This document shows positions 1-8,417 of a stretch of 64,000 nt of DNA, piece after piece. The notes beneath the pieces are model-generated. The model made no database searches. It was not told the origin of the DNA and saw nothing but the letters and a program-made list of their open reading frames with translations. A program made the translations under genes and the position numbers. The stretch comes from Arctic95D-9 sp035967665 (GTDB taxonomy: Bacteria > Verrucomicrobiota > Verrucomicrobiia > Verrucomicrobiales > DEV007). The first letter of the stretch is position 1; each line of letters starts with the position of its first letter. The DNA lies in the NCBI GenBank assembly GCA_035967665.1, contig JAYWLB010000081.1, positions 41,915-105,914 of the forward strand. The letters are read 5' to 3'.

Positions 1-13
1 CCCTTCCAAACAT

Positions 14-55
14 GCCGCGCCCTGTCTTCAGATGCAGGGCGCGGTGCTTTCTTAT
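14..55 (+). terminator. Rho-independent terminator of an upstream gene
   Basis: A perfect 10-bp stem, CCGCGCCCTG at 15-24 pairing with CAGGGCGCGG at 35-44, encloses a 10-nt loop and is followed by a T-rich run (48-57). It probably ends a plus-strand gene lying to the left of the window and insulates the PNPOx-family gene that starts at 64. Confidence 0.75.
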
Positions 56-63
56 TTCCAGTC

Positions 64-621
64 ATGAAAAATCAGAACTTCACCAAATACGCCTTCACCG
101 ACAGCGTGAGAAATGAACAGGAGTTGAATGGCTCCCGGCGCGGTGGCACAAGGATGGAACAGTCAAAAGATCGCTTCATCCTCACTCAGGAAGAGGTGGA
201 ATTCATCGAAAGCCGCGACATGTTCTACATGGCAACGGTGGGCGAAAATAACTGGCCCTACCTGCAGTTCCGCGGTGGACCGAAAGGTTTTCTTAAAGTT
301 CTCGACGACCAAACTCTGGGAATGGCCGATTTCCGCGGCAACCGGCAGTATATCAGTGTCGGCAATATTCGGGCGACGCAGCGGGCTACCTTGTTTCTCA
401 TCGATTACCCCGATCGGGAGCGTTTAAAGATCTGGGCGGAAGCGGAAATCGTCGCTCTCGATGATCGTCCCGATTTGCTGGAGCGCCTGCATGACGCAGA
501 CTATCGCGCGGTGGTAGAGCGGTTGATCCTCTTTCACATCAAGGCCTACGATTGGAACTGCCCACAGCACATTACGCCACGCTACACTGCCGAACAGATC
601 CGGGAATTTCCTCACGAATAA
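64..621 (+). CDS. Pyridoxamine 5'-phosphate oxidase-family FMN-binding protein
   Basis: A 185-residue cytoplasmic protein of the PNPOx-like split-barrel family. Family hallmarks are the segment FYMATVGENNWPYLQFRGG, then GFLKVLDD, the MADFRGNRQYISVGN segment that is typical of flavin-binding members, and the conserved C-terminal WNCPQHITPR. The N-terminal AFTDSVRNEQELNGSRRG extension is also usual in this subgroup, which supports the ATG at 64 over an internal start near residue 31. Members bind FMN or F420 and reduce small molecules; the substrate cannot be told from sequence, and it is not the biosynthetic PdxH. It stands alone between a terminator and the antiporter gene 73 nt downstream. 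Confidence 0.85.
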   Translation: MKNQNFTKYAFTDSVRNEQELNGSRRGGTRMEQSKDRFILTQEEVEFIESRDMFYMATVGENNWPYLQFRGGPKGFLKVLDDQTLGMADFRGNRQYISVGNIRATQRATLFLIDYPDRERLKIWAEAEIVALDDRPDLLERLHDADYRAVVERLILFHIKAYDWNCPQHITPRYTAEQIREFPHE

Positions 622-694
622 ATCCTGCGATTTCCCGGGATCGAAAAATCGCAATGCTTTGCAAAATCGTTCAAAGCCGTTAGCTCTATGGTAA

Positions 695-2539
695 ATGGAA
701 GAAAATCTATTCCTCAACGGATTCATCTATCTGGTCGCAGCAGCCTTTGCGGCCCCGCTTGGTAAAAAGCTGGGCGTCGGCGCGGTTCTGGGTTACCTCA
801 TCATCGGGGCGATCGTGGGTCCCTCCGCGTTTGGCTGGGTTGGTGAGAACCGCGAGGAGGTGATGCACTTCGCCGAGTTCGGGGTCGTTCTCATGCTCTT
901 CGTGATCGGGCTCGAAATCGACCTTTCACGACTCTGGAAAATGCGGGGCCCCATTCTCGGGCTCGGGGGGATGCAGGTTCTCCTCACCACTCTGGCGGTT
1001 GCAGGCGCCAGTTTCCTCCTCTCAGTGAACTGGCGTGAAGCGCTCGCGATGGGAATGATCCTCTCCCTCTCCTCCACTGCAATCGTCATGCAAACCCTGC
1101 GCGAACGCGGCATCAGCGACACCAGTGCCGGCACGCAGAGTTTCGCTGTTCTTCTCTTTCAGGATATCGCCGTCATTCCCATGATTGCGTTTCTGCCCCT
1201 TCTCGCCTTTCTCCCGAAAACCGGAGGCAGCGGCCACGAAAACCATACCCTCATTGATTCGCTCCCCTACTGGAGCCACGGCTTTGTCGTGGTGGGAGCT
1301 ATCGCTCTCGTCGTTGTGACCGGGCGTTTCATTCTCACCCCCTGGCTGCGCTGGGTTGCTTCGCTGAAAGTCCCGGAGGCCCTGACCTCGACCACTCTCG
1401 CCCTCGTCGTCGGGATTGCCCTGCTTATGAACGAGGTCGGTCTCTCCCCCGCCCTCGGCACCTTCGTCGCCGGGGTCATGCTCGCGAGCAGCGAGTTCCG
1501 ACACGAACTCGAAAGTGACATAGATCCCTTCAAATCCCTTCTCCTCGCGGTCTTTTTCATCGCGGTGGGAGCAGGAATCGATTTCGGTCTCATCGCCTCA
1601 CAACCGTTTACGATCGGCATGATGGTGCTCGGACTTATCAGCATCAAAGGCGTCGTTCTCTTCGGCCTCGCGAAGTGGTTCAAAATGGCTTTTGATCAAC
1701 GTCTTCTTTTCGCCGCCGCTCTTGCTCAGGGCGGTGAGTTTGCCTTCGTCCTCGGCGGCTTTGCGATGGGCCAGGGCGTCATTGGAAAGGAACTTGGAGC
1801 CCAAATGATCGCTGCGGTCGCCCTTTCCATGGCGCTGGCTCCGCCGCTCCTGATCTTTGTCCAGAGAGTGATTCTTCCCCGTTTTGGAACCACTGAAACC
1901 GAAAAAGACGAGCGGCCGCACGATGTCGGGAATGACAAAGCAAAAGTGCTCCTCGCCGGGTTCGGGCGCTTCGGCCACCCCATGGGCCGGCTTCTCCGCA
2001 GCGCAGGCTGTATGCCGACGGTACTCGAGCGCGACAGTGATCACGTCGATTTTCTGAGAAAGATCGGACTGAAGTGTTACTACGGCGATGCGACTCGTCC
2101 CCATCTCCTCAAAGCAGCGGGAGCTGAAGAAGCGAAGATTCTCATTCTCGCCATCGAGAATGAAGACGAGTCGATGGGGATCATCGAGACCTGCCGAAAG
2201 CACTTTCCCCACCTGAAGATTTTCGCGAGAGCCTGTTCCCGTGACCACGCCTACCGGCTCCACGAGCAGGGTGTGAGATTCTTCGTCGAGCAGCTTGGTT
2301 CCTCTCTCGACTGTGCCATCGCCGTGCTCGAAGAACTCGGGCACGAAAGCGACCACGCTAAGGACGCCGCCCGTCGTTTCAAGGTCCACGAAATGGACGC
2401 GATCCGAGACGGCGCTCCGCACCGCAATGATGAAAAGACATTTATGGGTCTGGCGCAGCGGAATCTTGAAGAACTCGACAGCCTTCTTGCAAACGCGCCC
2501 CTGCCCACGGGAAACCGCTACAAAAGCGACAAGTCCTAA
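695..2539 (+). CDS. Kef-type monovalent cation:proton antiporter with RCK domain
   Basis: A 614-residue inner-membrane protein of the CPA2 family. The first ~395 residues form about 12-13 hydrophobic helices and contain the family signatures GYLIIGAIVGPSAFGW and LFVIGLEIDL near the N-terminus, LSLSSTAIVMQTL, and LAQGGEFAFVLGGFA. From about residue 415 a cytoplasmic RCK/TrkA-N domain begins with the Rossmann motif GFGRFG (422-427) and an acidic residue at the end of strand 2 (LERD), suggesting NAD(H) control. The layout matches KefB/KefC (K+ efflux) and related Na+/H+ exchangers; the transported ion cannot be decided here. It ends just before a bidirectional terminator. Start ATG at 695 gives a natural membrane-inserted N-terminus. 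Confidence 0.88.
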   Translation: MEENLFLNGFIYLVAAAFAAPLGKKLGVGAVLGYLIIGAIVGPSAFGWVGENREEVMHFAEFGVVLMLFVIGLEIDLSRLWKMRGPILGLGGMQVLLTTLAVAGASFLLSVNWREALAMGMILSLSSTAIVMQTLRERGISDTSAGTQSFAVLLFQDIAVIPMIAFLPLLAFLPKTGGSGHENHTLIDSLPYWSHGFVVVGAIALVVVTGRFILTPWLRWVASLKVPEALTSTTLALVVGIALLMNEVGLSPALGTFVAGVMLASSEFRHELESDIDPFKSLLLAVFFIAVGAGIDFGLIASQPFTIGMMVLGLISIKGVVLFGLAKWFKMAFDQRLLFAAALAQGGEFAFVLGGFAMGQGVIGKELGAQMIAAVALSMALAPPLLIFVQRVILPRFGTTETEKDERPHDVGNDKAKVLLAGFGRFGHPMGRLLRSAGCMPTVLERDSDHVDFLRKIGLKCYYGDATRPHLLKAAGAEEAKILILAIENEDESMGIIETCRKHFPHLKIFARACSRDHAYRLHEQGVRFFVEQLGSSLDCAIAVLEELGHESDHAKDAARRFKVHEMDAIRDGAPHRNDEKTFMGLAQRNLEELDSLLANAPLPTGNRYKSDKS

Positions 2540-2543
2540 ACAA

Positions 2544-2576
2544 AAAAGAGCCGCCCCGCGAAGGAACGGCTCTTTT
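2544..2576. terminator. Bidirectional Rho-independent terminator
   Basis: Perfect 10-bp stem AAAAGAGCCG (2544-2553) with CGGCTCTTTT (2567-2576) around a 13-nt loop. A-tracts on one side and T-tracts on the other let it act on both strands. It lies between the convergent antiporter gene (stop at 2539) and the rpiB-glyA gene (minus strand, stop at 2612). Confidence 0.85.
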
Positions 2577-2611
2577 CAGATTCTAAAATGTGCGCTCGTC
2601 GCGCTTCCGTA

Positions 2612-4303
2612 TCACGGAAGTGGGAAACGCTGATTCATTTCGGCAACGCGGAGACGAATCGACTCGAGCTTCTCAGCGTCGTCACGATTCTGAATCGCTT
2701 CGTGAATGAGATCACCAACGACACGCATGTCGTCCTCTTTCATTCCGCGAGTTGTTACCGCTGGAGTTCCGATACGGATACCGCCGCCTTTGAAAGGGCT
2801 TTCGGTGTCGAAAGGAATCGAATTCTTGTTCACGGTGATACCCGCTTTATCGAGGGTTTCCTGAACGATCTTGCCGTTCACGCCGGCAGGTCTCAGGTCG
2901 ACCATGAAAAGGTGATTATCAGTGCCACCGGAAATGATGCGGTAGCCGAGGCTGCCGAGATGCTCTGCGAGGGTCGAGGCGTTTTTCACAACCTGAGCCT
3001 GATAGGCTTTAAAACCGGGCTGAAGCGCTTCCTGGAAACAGACCGCTTTCGCTGCGATAACGTGCATGAGAGGGCCGCCCTGAACGCCGGGGAAAACCTG
3101 GGAATCGATCTTCTTGGCCAGTTCCGCGTCGTTGGTGAGGATGAGACCGCCACGTGGTCCGCGAAGGGACTTGTGCGTCGTCGTCGTCACGAAGTGTGCG
3201 TGAGCAAGCGGAGAAGGATGCTCCCCTGCGGCTACCAGTCCGGCGATATGCGCCATGTCGACAAAGAGATAAGCACCGACGGAATCGGCGATCTCACGCA
3301 TGCGGGCGAAATCGATCCGGCGCGAGTAAGCCGAAGCCCCTGCTGTGATCATCTTCGGTTGATACTCCGTTGCCGCTGCCGCGAGCTTGTCGTAATCGAT
3401 GGTCTCTTCCTCCTCGGAAACACCGTAGTGCTGCACTTCGTATAACTTACCGGAAAAGTTCGCAAAGTGACCGTGCGTGAGGTGTCCACCGTGGCTGAGA
3501 TCCATTGTCAGAATCTTATCACCGGGCGTGAGAACACTGAAGTAAACCGCAGCATTGGCCTGTGAACCGGAGTGCGGCTGCACATTGGCGAATTCACATC
3601 CGAAAAGCTCTTTGGCGCGCTCGATCGCGAGGGACTCGGCGACATCGACGTTTTCACAACCGCCATACCAGCGCTTACCGGGATATCCCTCGGCATACTT
3701 ATTGGTGAGGCAGCTGCCCTGCGCCTGCTGAACTGCTTTTGAGGCAAAGTTCTCTGAGGCAATCAATTCGATGTTGGCGCTCTGACGGGCTTCCTCCTCT
3801 TCAATGACGTGGTAGATCGCGGGATCAGTCAGGGCGACATTCGGAGCACTCACTGCAGCACTGCAGGTATTCATTTTCGCAACGCGGCGCGCGTGGCGGC
3901 CACCGTCTTCGAATTCGGCACCGAGCCAGGCGTCAACGATAGCAGCGGCTTCTTCACCGGTGTTGTAGTTGCCGGCGAGACAAAGCACGTTGGTATTGTT
4001 GTGGACCCGTGTTTTCGCAGCGAGATCCACATCCGTAACCACAGCAGCCTGAATACCGGCGAAACGGTTTGCAGCAATCGACATGCCGATTCCGGTGGTG
4101 CAGCAGAGAATACCGAGAGACTTTTCGCCGCCCGCTACCGCACCGGCCACTTTGTTGGCATAGTCGGGATAATCGACGGACTCCTTATCAAAACAGCCGA
4201 CATCTTCGACGTCGTAACCGCTTTGTTTGAGATGAGCGACAACGGCTTCTTTAAGTTCGAATCCGCCGTGATCGGTTCCAATGATGAGGGTGGGCTTTGT
4301 CAT
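2612..4303 (-). CDS. rpiB-glyA: Fused ribose-5-phosphate isomerase B / serine hydroxymethyltransferase
   Basis: One uninterrupted 563-residue frame joins two normally separate enzymes. Residues 1 to ~145 are RpiB (LacA/RpiB fold): TDHGGFELK near the N-terminus and CTTGIGMSIAANR with the candidate catalytic Cys at 68; it interconverts ribose 5-phosphate and ribulose 5-phosphate. Residues ~155-563 are a full-length PLP-dependent SHMT: IELIASENF, LTNKYAEGYPGKRWYGG, HSGSQAN, VDMAHIAGL, and TTTTHKSLRGPRGG with the PLP lysine at about 378; it converts serine and tetrahydrofolate to glycine and methylenetetrahydrofolate. A linker of ~10 residues joins them. An internal ATG at codon 144 has no obvious ribosome site but could release SHMT alone. 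The ATG at 4303 is the natural RpiB start. The separate-gene order phosphatase-rpiB-glyA is known from Bacillus. A bidirectional terminator follows. Confidence 0.92.
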   Translation of the reverse strand: MTKPTLIIGTDHGGFELKEAVVAHLKQSGYDVEDVGCFDKESVDYPDYANKVAGAVAGGEKSLGILCCTTGIGMSIAANRFAGIQAAVVTDVDLAAKTRVHNNTNVLCLAGNYNTGEEAAAIVDAWLGAEFEDGGRHARRVAKMNTCSAAVSAPNVALTDPAIYHVIEEEEARQSANIELIASENFASKAVQQAQGSCLTNKYAEGYPGKRWYGGCENVDVAESLAIERAKELFGCEFANVQPHSGSQANAAVYFSVLTPGDKILTMDLSHGGHLTHGHFANFSGKLYEVQHYGVSEEEETIDYDKLAAAATEYQPKMITAGASAYSRRIDFARMREIADSVGAYLFVDMAHIAGLVAAGEHPSPLAHAHFVTTTTHKSLRGPRGGLILTNDAELAKKIDSQVFPGVQGGPLMHVIAAKAVCFQEALQPGFKAYQAQVVKNASTLAEHLGSLGYRIISGGTDNHLFMVDLRPAGVNGKIVQETLDKAGITVNKNSIPFDTESPFKGGGIRIGTPAVTTRGMKEDDMRVVGDLIHEAIQNRDDAEKLESIRLRVAEMNQRFPLP

Positions 4304-4346
4304 ACGATAAACATTTCGTGAAGGGCTTATATTACCTACGCAGCGT

Positions 4347-4375
4347 TAGCTAGTGCTGGCAGACGGGATTGTCAA
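4347..4375 (-). promoter_or_regulatory. Candidate sigma-70 promoter of rpiB-glyA
   Basis: On the minus strand TTGACA (4370-4375) is separated by exactly 17 nt from TAGCTA (4347-4352), about 44 nt before the start codon at 4303. The -35 is perfect and the -10 is moderate. The rest of the 274-nt gap to the phosphatase gene shows only a weak 5-bp hairpin and no riboswitch that I can recognise. Confidence 0.45.
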
Positions 4376-4577
4376 AATTTCATGCACAGTTGAACGGAGA
4401 AAACCAGCGAACACCCCATAAAAGGTGGGGCGAGACGTCCCTGTCGAGCCGCCGCTTGCCCCGGTGAGGTGCAAATCCACTTCCAATCGCCGCTCAAACA
4501 ACTCCAGATAGGCTAACAACGGATCAGCGGGGACACTTCTCCCTACCCTACCCTGGCAACGCGGGGCGACCAACAGC

Positions 4578-5060
4578 TCAATCCCGCGGCGGCGAGGGAT
4601 CGCCGGTGGTGATGAAACGCAGAATCGAGGGAATCGCCTCTTTAATCAGGTTTCGAGTGATTTGATACTCTTCGAGATCGCCCCCGATCGGGTCGGGAAC
4701 TTCCAAATCATAGCCTTCATCGGCGACGAATTCGCGAAGGATGAAGGTTTTCTCAAGGCTTTCAGGGAAATAGGCTCGAATCGCCTCGATGTGCCCTGCC
4801 CCCATTCCGAAGATGTGAGTGAAATTCTCCACCATCTCAGGAGTCAGCATCTGGCTTTCCTGATCGGAAATGTCGATCCCCTCCTCATCCATTGCGATGA
4901 CAGAATTGCGACTCGGTGGCATCCCGTCCATCGCTCCGATACCGGCTGATGCGACGTCGATATCTACACCGGATTTTTCAGCGAGATCGCGAAGAAGCCC
5001 CTCTGCCATCGGGCTTCGGCAGACATTTCCAGTGCAGATAAAGAGAACGCGACTAGTCAT
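4578..5060 (-). CDS. Low-molecular-weight protein-tyrosine-phosphatase family protein
   Basis: A 160-residue cytoplasmic phosphatase with the N-terminal CX5R P-loop CTGNVCRS (nucleophile Cys9, Arg15) and the general-acid segment VPDPIGG near residue 121. Length and order of motifs are normal for the family. In the Bacillus YwlE arginine phosphatase a Thr in the P-loop selects phosphoarginine; the matching residue here is Val13, so tyrosine phosphatase or another phosphomonoester activity is more likely (inference). It lies upstream of rpiB-glyA on the same strand, the same neighbourhood as ywlE-ywlF(rpiB)-ywlG-glyA in Bacillus, but with its own 274-nt gap. The ATG at 5060 starts directly at the first beta strand. 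Confidence 0.85.
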   Translation of the reverse strand: MTSRVLFICTGNVCRSPMAEGLLRDLAEKSGVDIDVASAGIGAMDGMPPSRNSVIAMDEEGIDISDQESQMLTPEMVENFTHIFGMGAGHIEAIRAYFPESLEKTFILREFVADEGYDLEVPDPIGGDLEEYQITRNLIKEAIPSILRFITTGDPSPPRD

Positions 5061-5198
5061 CGTTGATTAGAGAGATTGCTCCCAACAGAGCGTTGAACCG
5101 CCGATTGTAAAGCATCAACGGTGTAAAATGTGTCTTGATCCGTCCCCGCTCATGCTTATGCTCGCTCGAAGGTTCTCCAAAACCGATTCCTTTTCCAC

Positions 5199-5666
5199 AT
5201 GATGCTCGCAGAATTACTCACATCCAATCGTGTGATTGCAGAAATGCAGTCAAACGAGCACTGGCCTGCGATCGAGGAATTGGTCGCCCACCTTGTCGAA
5301 AACGGGGATCTCGATGAATCGCTCCATGAAACGACCCTGACAGCTCTCCGGCTCAGGGAGGACCAGCGCAGCACCGGTATCGGGGGCGGGATCGCGATTC
5401 CACACTGCTTTATTAAGGACCTCGACGAAGTGGTTGCTGTTTTCGGCCGATCCACCGGCGGGATCGATTTTTGCGCTCTCGACCGTGCCCCGGTCCACTT
5501 TGTGGTTCTTTTCCTCGTTCCGGAATCGCAATACACGATGCATTTGAAAACGCTCGCGGCGATTGCTAAAATCCTCAACAGCGCGGAAACCCGCAGCCGC
5601 CTCGCCGATGCGACGAGCGGAGAGGAACTGCTCGATATTCTCTCGCTGAAGGCTTCGAGCGTTTAA
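5199..5666 (+). CDS. PTS EIIA (PtsN/fructose-type) domain protein
   Basis: A 155-residue single-domain EIIA of the fructose/nitrogen-PTS type. The phosphorylatable histidine is in GGGIAIPHC (His69), after the TALRLREDQRSTGIG segment typical of this fold, and the C-terminal half has the usual HLKTLAAIAKIL helix. No membrane component or EI/HPr is nearby, so a regulatory PtsN-like role (phosphate relay to K+ transport or nitrogen control) is more likely than sugar uptake. It is 42 nt upstream of argS and probably heads that transcript. Two adjacent ATGs (5199, 5202) give alternative starts. Confidence 0.82.
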   Translation: MMLAELLTSNRVIAEMQSNEHWPAIEELVAHLVENGDLDESLHETTLTALRLREDQRSTGIGGGIAIPHCFIKDLDEVVAVFGRSTGGIDFCALDRAPVHFVVLFLVPESQYTMHLKTLAAIAKILNSAETRSRLADATSGEELLDILSLKASSV

Positions 5667-5708
5667 CACGCTCTCTTTCACTTTTCAGATTTTTTTCTCA
5701 GAACAACG

Positions 5709-7439
5709 ATGGCTAAGACATTTGCGGATCAACTCGCATCAAGACTCAACGACGCTCTCTCAAAAACCGATTTCGCCGGTGATTTACCGGAGGGATTCAG
5801 TGCACAGATCGACCAGGCACAGAACCGTCAGTTCGGCGACTACCAGTCGAACGCCGCGATGATCCTCGCGAAGCAGCTCCGCAAGAACCCCCGCGAAGTC
5901 GCCGCGGCGATCATCGAACAGTTCGACGGCGGAACTCTTTCCGAAACCCCGGAAATTGCCGGTCCCGGCTTCATCAACTTTCGCATCACACAGGAATCGC
6001 TCGAGTCCGTCCTCCAATCTCTTCTCAACGATCCGGATCAGCTCGGTCTTGAAAAGGCAGCGGAGCCGAAGACGATCGTCGCAGACTTTTCCGCGCCCAA
6101 CGTGGCGAAGCCGATGCACGTCGGTCACATCCGCAGCACCATCATCGGCGACTGCCTCACCCGCGTCGCCAAATTTGCCGGTCACACCGTGATCTCCGAC
6201 AACCACATCGGCGACTGGGGCACGCAGTTCGGGATGATTCTCTGGGGATGGAAAAACCTCCTCGACGAAACGGCTCTCGAGACCGATCCGATTCCGGAAC
6301 TCCTCCGCATCTATCGCGACGTCAACGCGAAGACAAAAGACGACGAAGCACTGAAGGAAGTGTGCAAAGCGGAGCTGGTGAAACTCCAGGGAGGCGACGA
6401 GGAAAATCTCGCGATCTGGGAGCGCTGCATCGAACTTTCCAAAATCGGACTTCAAAAAATCTACGACCGGCTCGATGTGAAGTTCGATCACTGGCTCGGG
6501 GAAAGTTTCTACAACGATCAGCTCGCCCCTGTCGTCGATGAACTCCTCGCCTCGGGGATCGCGGAAGAATCCGACGGTGCCATCTGCGTCTTCTTTCCTG
6601 AGGTCGAGAAGCTCGCCGACAAGCCCACCATCATCCGTAAATCGGACGGTGGCTTTCTCTACGCGACGACTGACCTCGCCACGATCGACTACCGCATCAA
6701 CGAGCTCAAAGCCGATGCGATCTGGTATGTCGTCGGAGCCCCGCAGCAACTTCACTTTGATCAAATCTTCCTCGTCTCCGAAAAGCGGGGCCAGAAAGCG
6801 GAACTCGAATTCATCCCCTTCGGAAGCATCCTCGGGAAAGATCGCAAGATGCTGAGAACCCGTTCCGGTGACACCGTCCAGCTCGCCGACGTCCTCGACG
6901 AAGCGGTCGTTCGTGCCCGCGTCATCATCGACGAGAAGAACCCCGACCTTCCCGAAGAGGAAAAGGCGGAGATCGCAGAGATCATCGGAATCGGTTCCGT
7001 CAAATACGCGGAACTGAGCCAGTATCGAATGACCGATTACATTTTCGACTGGGACACGATGCTCGCCTTGAAAGGCAACACCGCGCCGTATCTGCTCAAC
7101 GCCTATGTGAGAACGCGGGCGATCTTCCGCAAGCTCGGAAAAGATTTCGAACCCGGTGGCACCCTAACATTGACCGCCGACGCGGAGAAAGATCTCATTT
7201 TGAAACTCGCCCAGTTCGCGGAAGTGGTTCCGTCAGTGCTCAACGATTTTCGTCCTAACACACTTGCCGCCTACCTTTACGAAGTGGCGACGACCTATCA
7301 CAAATTCTGGGAAGCCTGCCCCGTCCTCAAAGAGGAAGGCGACATCCGTCAGACCCGTCTCGCGATCTGCGAACTGACCGGACAAGTCCTCCGCTGCGGC
7401 CTCGGCTTGCTCGGGATCCGGACAACCGAGAAAATGTAG
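5709..7439 (+). CDS. argS: Arginyl-tRNA synthetase
   Basis: A 576-residue class I aminoacyl-tRNA synthetase that charges tRNA-Arg with arginine. The N-terminal Add1 domain contains GDYQSNAAM and GPGFINFRI; the catalytic core starts with FSAPNVAKPMHVGHIRST, in which HVGH (137-140) is the HIGH motif. The WGTQFG segment, KSDGGFLYATTDLA, and GKDRKMLRTRSGDTV in the KMSKS region follow. The C-terminal anticodon-binding (DALR) domain includes TAPYLLNAYVRTRAI and ends in the canonical GLGLLGIRTTEKM, so the gene is complete. It is an essential single-copy type gene. The MoxR gene starts 9 nt downstream, so argS is probably co-transcribed with the MoxR cassette. Confidence 0.97.
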   Translation: MAKTFADQLASRLNDALSKTDFAGDLPEGFSAQIDQAQNRQFGDYQSNAAMILAKQLRKNPREVAAAIIEQFDGGTLSETPEIAGPGFINFRITQESLESVLQSLLNDPDQLGLEKAAEPKTIVADFSAPNVAKPMHVGHIRSTIIGDCLTRVAKFAGHTVISDNHIGDWGTQFGMILWGWKNLLDETALETDPIPELLRIYRDVNAKTKDDEALKEVCKAELVKLQGGDEENLAIWERCIELSKIGLQKIYDRLDVKFDHWLGESFYNDQLAPVVDELLASGIAEESDGAICVFFPEVEKLADKPTIIRKSDGGFLYATTDLATIDYRINELKADAIWYVVGAPQQLHFDQIFLVSEKRGQKAELEFIPFGSILGKDRKMLRTRSGDTVQLADVLDEAVVRARVIIDEKNPDLPEEEKAEIAEIIGIGSVKYAELSQYRMTDYIFDWDTMLALKGNTAPYLLNAYVRTRAIFRKLGKDFEPGGTLTLTADAEKDLILKLAQFAEVVPSVLNDFRPNTLAAYLYEVATTYHKFWEACPVLKEEGDIRQTRLAICELTGQVLRCGLGLLGIRTTEKM

Positions 7440-7448
7440 CACGTCGAG

Positions 7449-8405
7449 ATGAGCCGCAAGAAACTGGACAGCCTTCAAGGCCAGCTCAACGGGACAGTCC
7501 TCGGCTCGGAAACGGCGACCTACGAATTACTCGCTGCGCTCATCGCAGGTGGGCACGTCCTCATCGACGGCCCTCCCGGCGTTGGAAAAACCTCTCTCGC
7601 GAAAGCGCTCGCGGGGGCTGTCTCCGGGGAATTCAAACGCATCCAGTTTACCCCGGACCTCCTCCCCGCCGATCTCACCGGGTATTCGATTTACCGGAAA
7701 GACAGGGAAGCCTTCGAGTTTGTCGAAGGACCGGTCTTTACCAACCTCCTCCTCGCCGACGAGATCAATCGCACCAGCCCGCGCATTCAGAGCGCGCTTC
7801 TCGAATGCATGAACGAGGGCCAGGTCACGATCGACGGCGTCTCGCATTCCCTGCCCGAAGTGTTTCAGGTCATCGCGACAAGAAACAACCGGCACCGCTC
7901 CGGAACTTTCCCCCTGCCCGAACCGCAACTCGACCGGTTCCTCATCGCCATCGAAATGGATCTCGCCGACGAAGCGGTGCGATGCCGCATCCTCGAGCAC
8001 CATGCCAAAGCCGATGCGAAAACGAACGGGAAAGAATCGACTGAGCCGATATTCACGACCGCTGAAATTCGCGACATCCAGAGGGAAGCCCTCACACTTC
8101 CCCTTTCGTCCAGTGTCGCACGATACATCGTCCGGCTCTGCGACGCGGTTCGCAATCACACGGAACTGAACACGACAATCAGCAACCGCGGTGCCCTCGC
8201 GATCATGCGAATGTCACGGGCTATTGCCTATATCGAAGATCATGAAGCGGTCTACCCCGACGACGTGAAGCGGGCCTTCCTCCCCTGCGTTATCCACCGC
8301 GTTGATATGCAGCACACCGACCTCGATGACGACAGCGTATCGCGGAAACGGGAAACGACCCGGCTCCTTCTCAAAGAAATTCTCGAGAACACTCACGTCG
8401 AGTAA
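7449..8405 (+). CDS. MoxR-family AAA+ ATPase
   Basis: A 318-residue AAA+ ATPase of the MoxR family. Walker A is GPPGVGKT (41-48), Walker B ends LLADE (101-105) followed by INRTSPRIQSALLECMNEGQ, and ATRNNRHRSGTFPLPEPQLDRF carries the sensor 1 and arginine-finger region. MoxR proteins act as chaperone-like ATPases that mature or assemble exported complexes with partner DUF58 and transglutaminase proteins. That trio is present here in order, with 12 nt to the DUF58 gene. Located in the cytoplasm or on the inner membrane face. The ATG at 7449 lies 9 nt after the argS stop. Confidence 0.92.
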   Translation: MSRKKLDSLQGQLNGTVLGSETATYELLAALIAGGHVLIDGPPGVGKTSLAKALAGAVSGEFKRIQFTPDLLPADLTGYSIYRKDREAFEFVEGPVFTNLLLADEINRTSPRIQSALLECMNEGQVTIDGVSHSLPEVFQVIATRNNRHRSGTFPLPEPQLDRFLIAIEMDLADEAVRCRILEHHAKADAKTNGKESTEPIFTTAEIRDIQREALTLPLSSSVARYIVRLCDAVRNHTELNTTISNRGALAIMRMSRAIAYIEDHEAVYPDDVKRAFLPCVIHRVDMQHTDLDDDSVSRKRETTRLLLKEILENTHVE

Positions 8406-8417
8406 TCCCTTTCCCGG

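Noticed and set aside
4346..4573. A minus-strand frame of 75 codons between rpiB-glyA and the phosphatase gene
   Set aside because: It overlaps the best rpiB-glyA promoter, has no family motif and its composition does not look coding.
4304..4577. Folate, glycine or ZTP riboswitch upstream of glyA
   Set aside because: I looked for the conserved cores on the minus strand and found none, only a weak 5-bp hairpin. A covariance-model search would decide.
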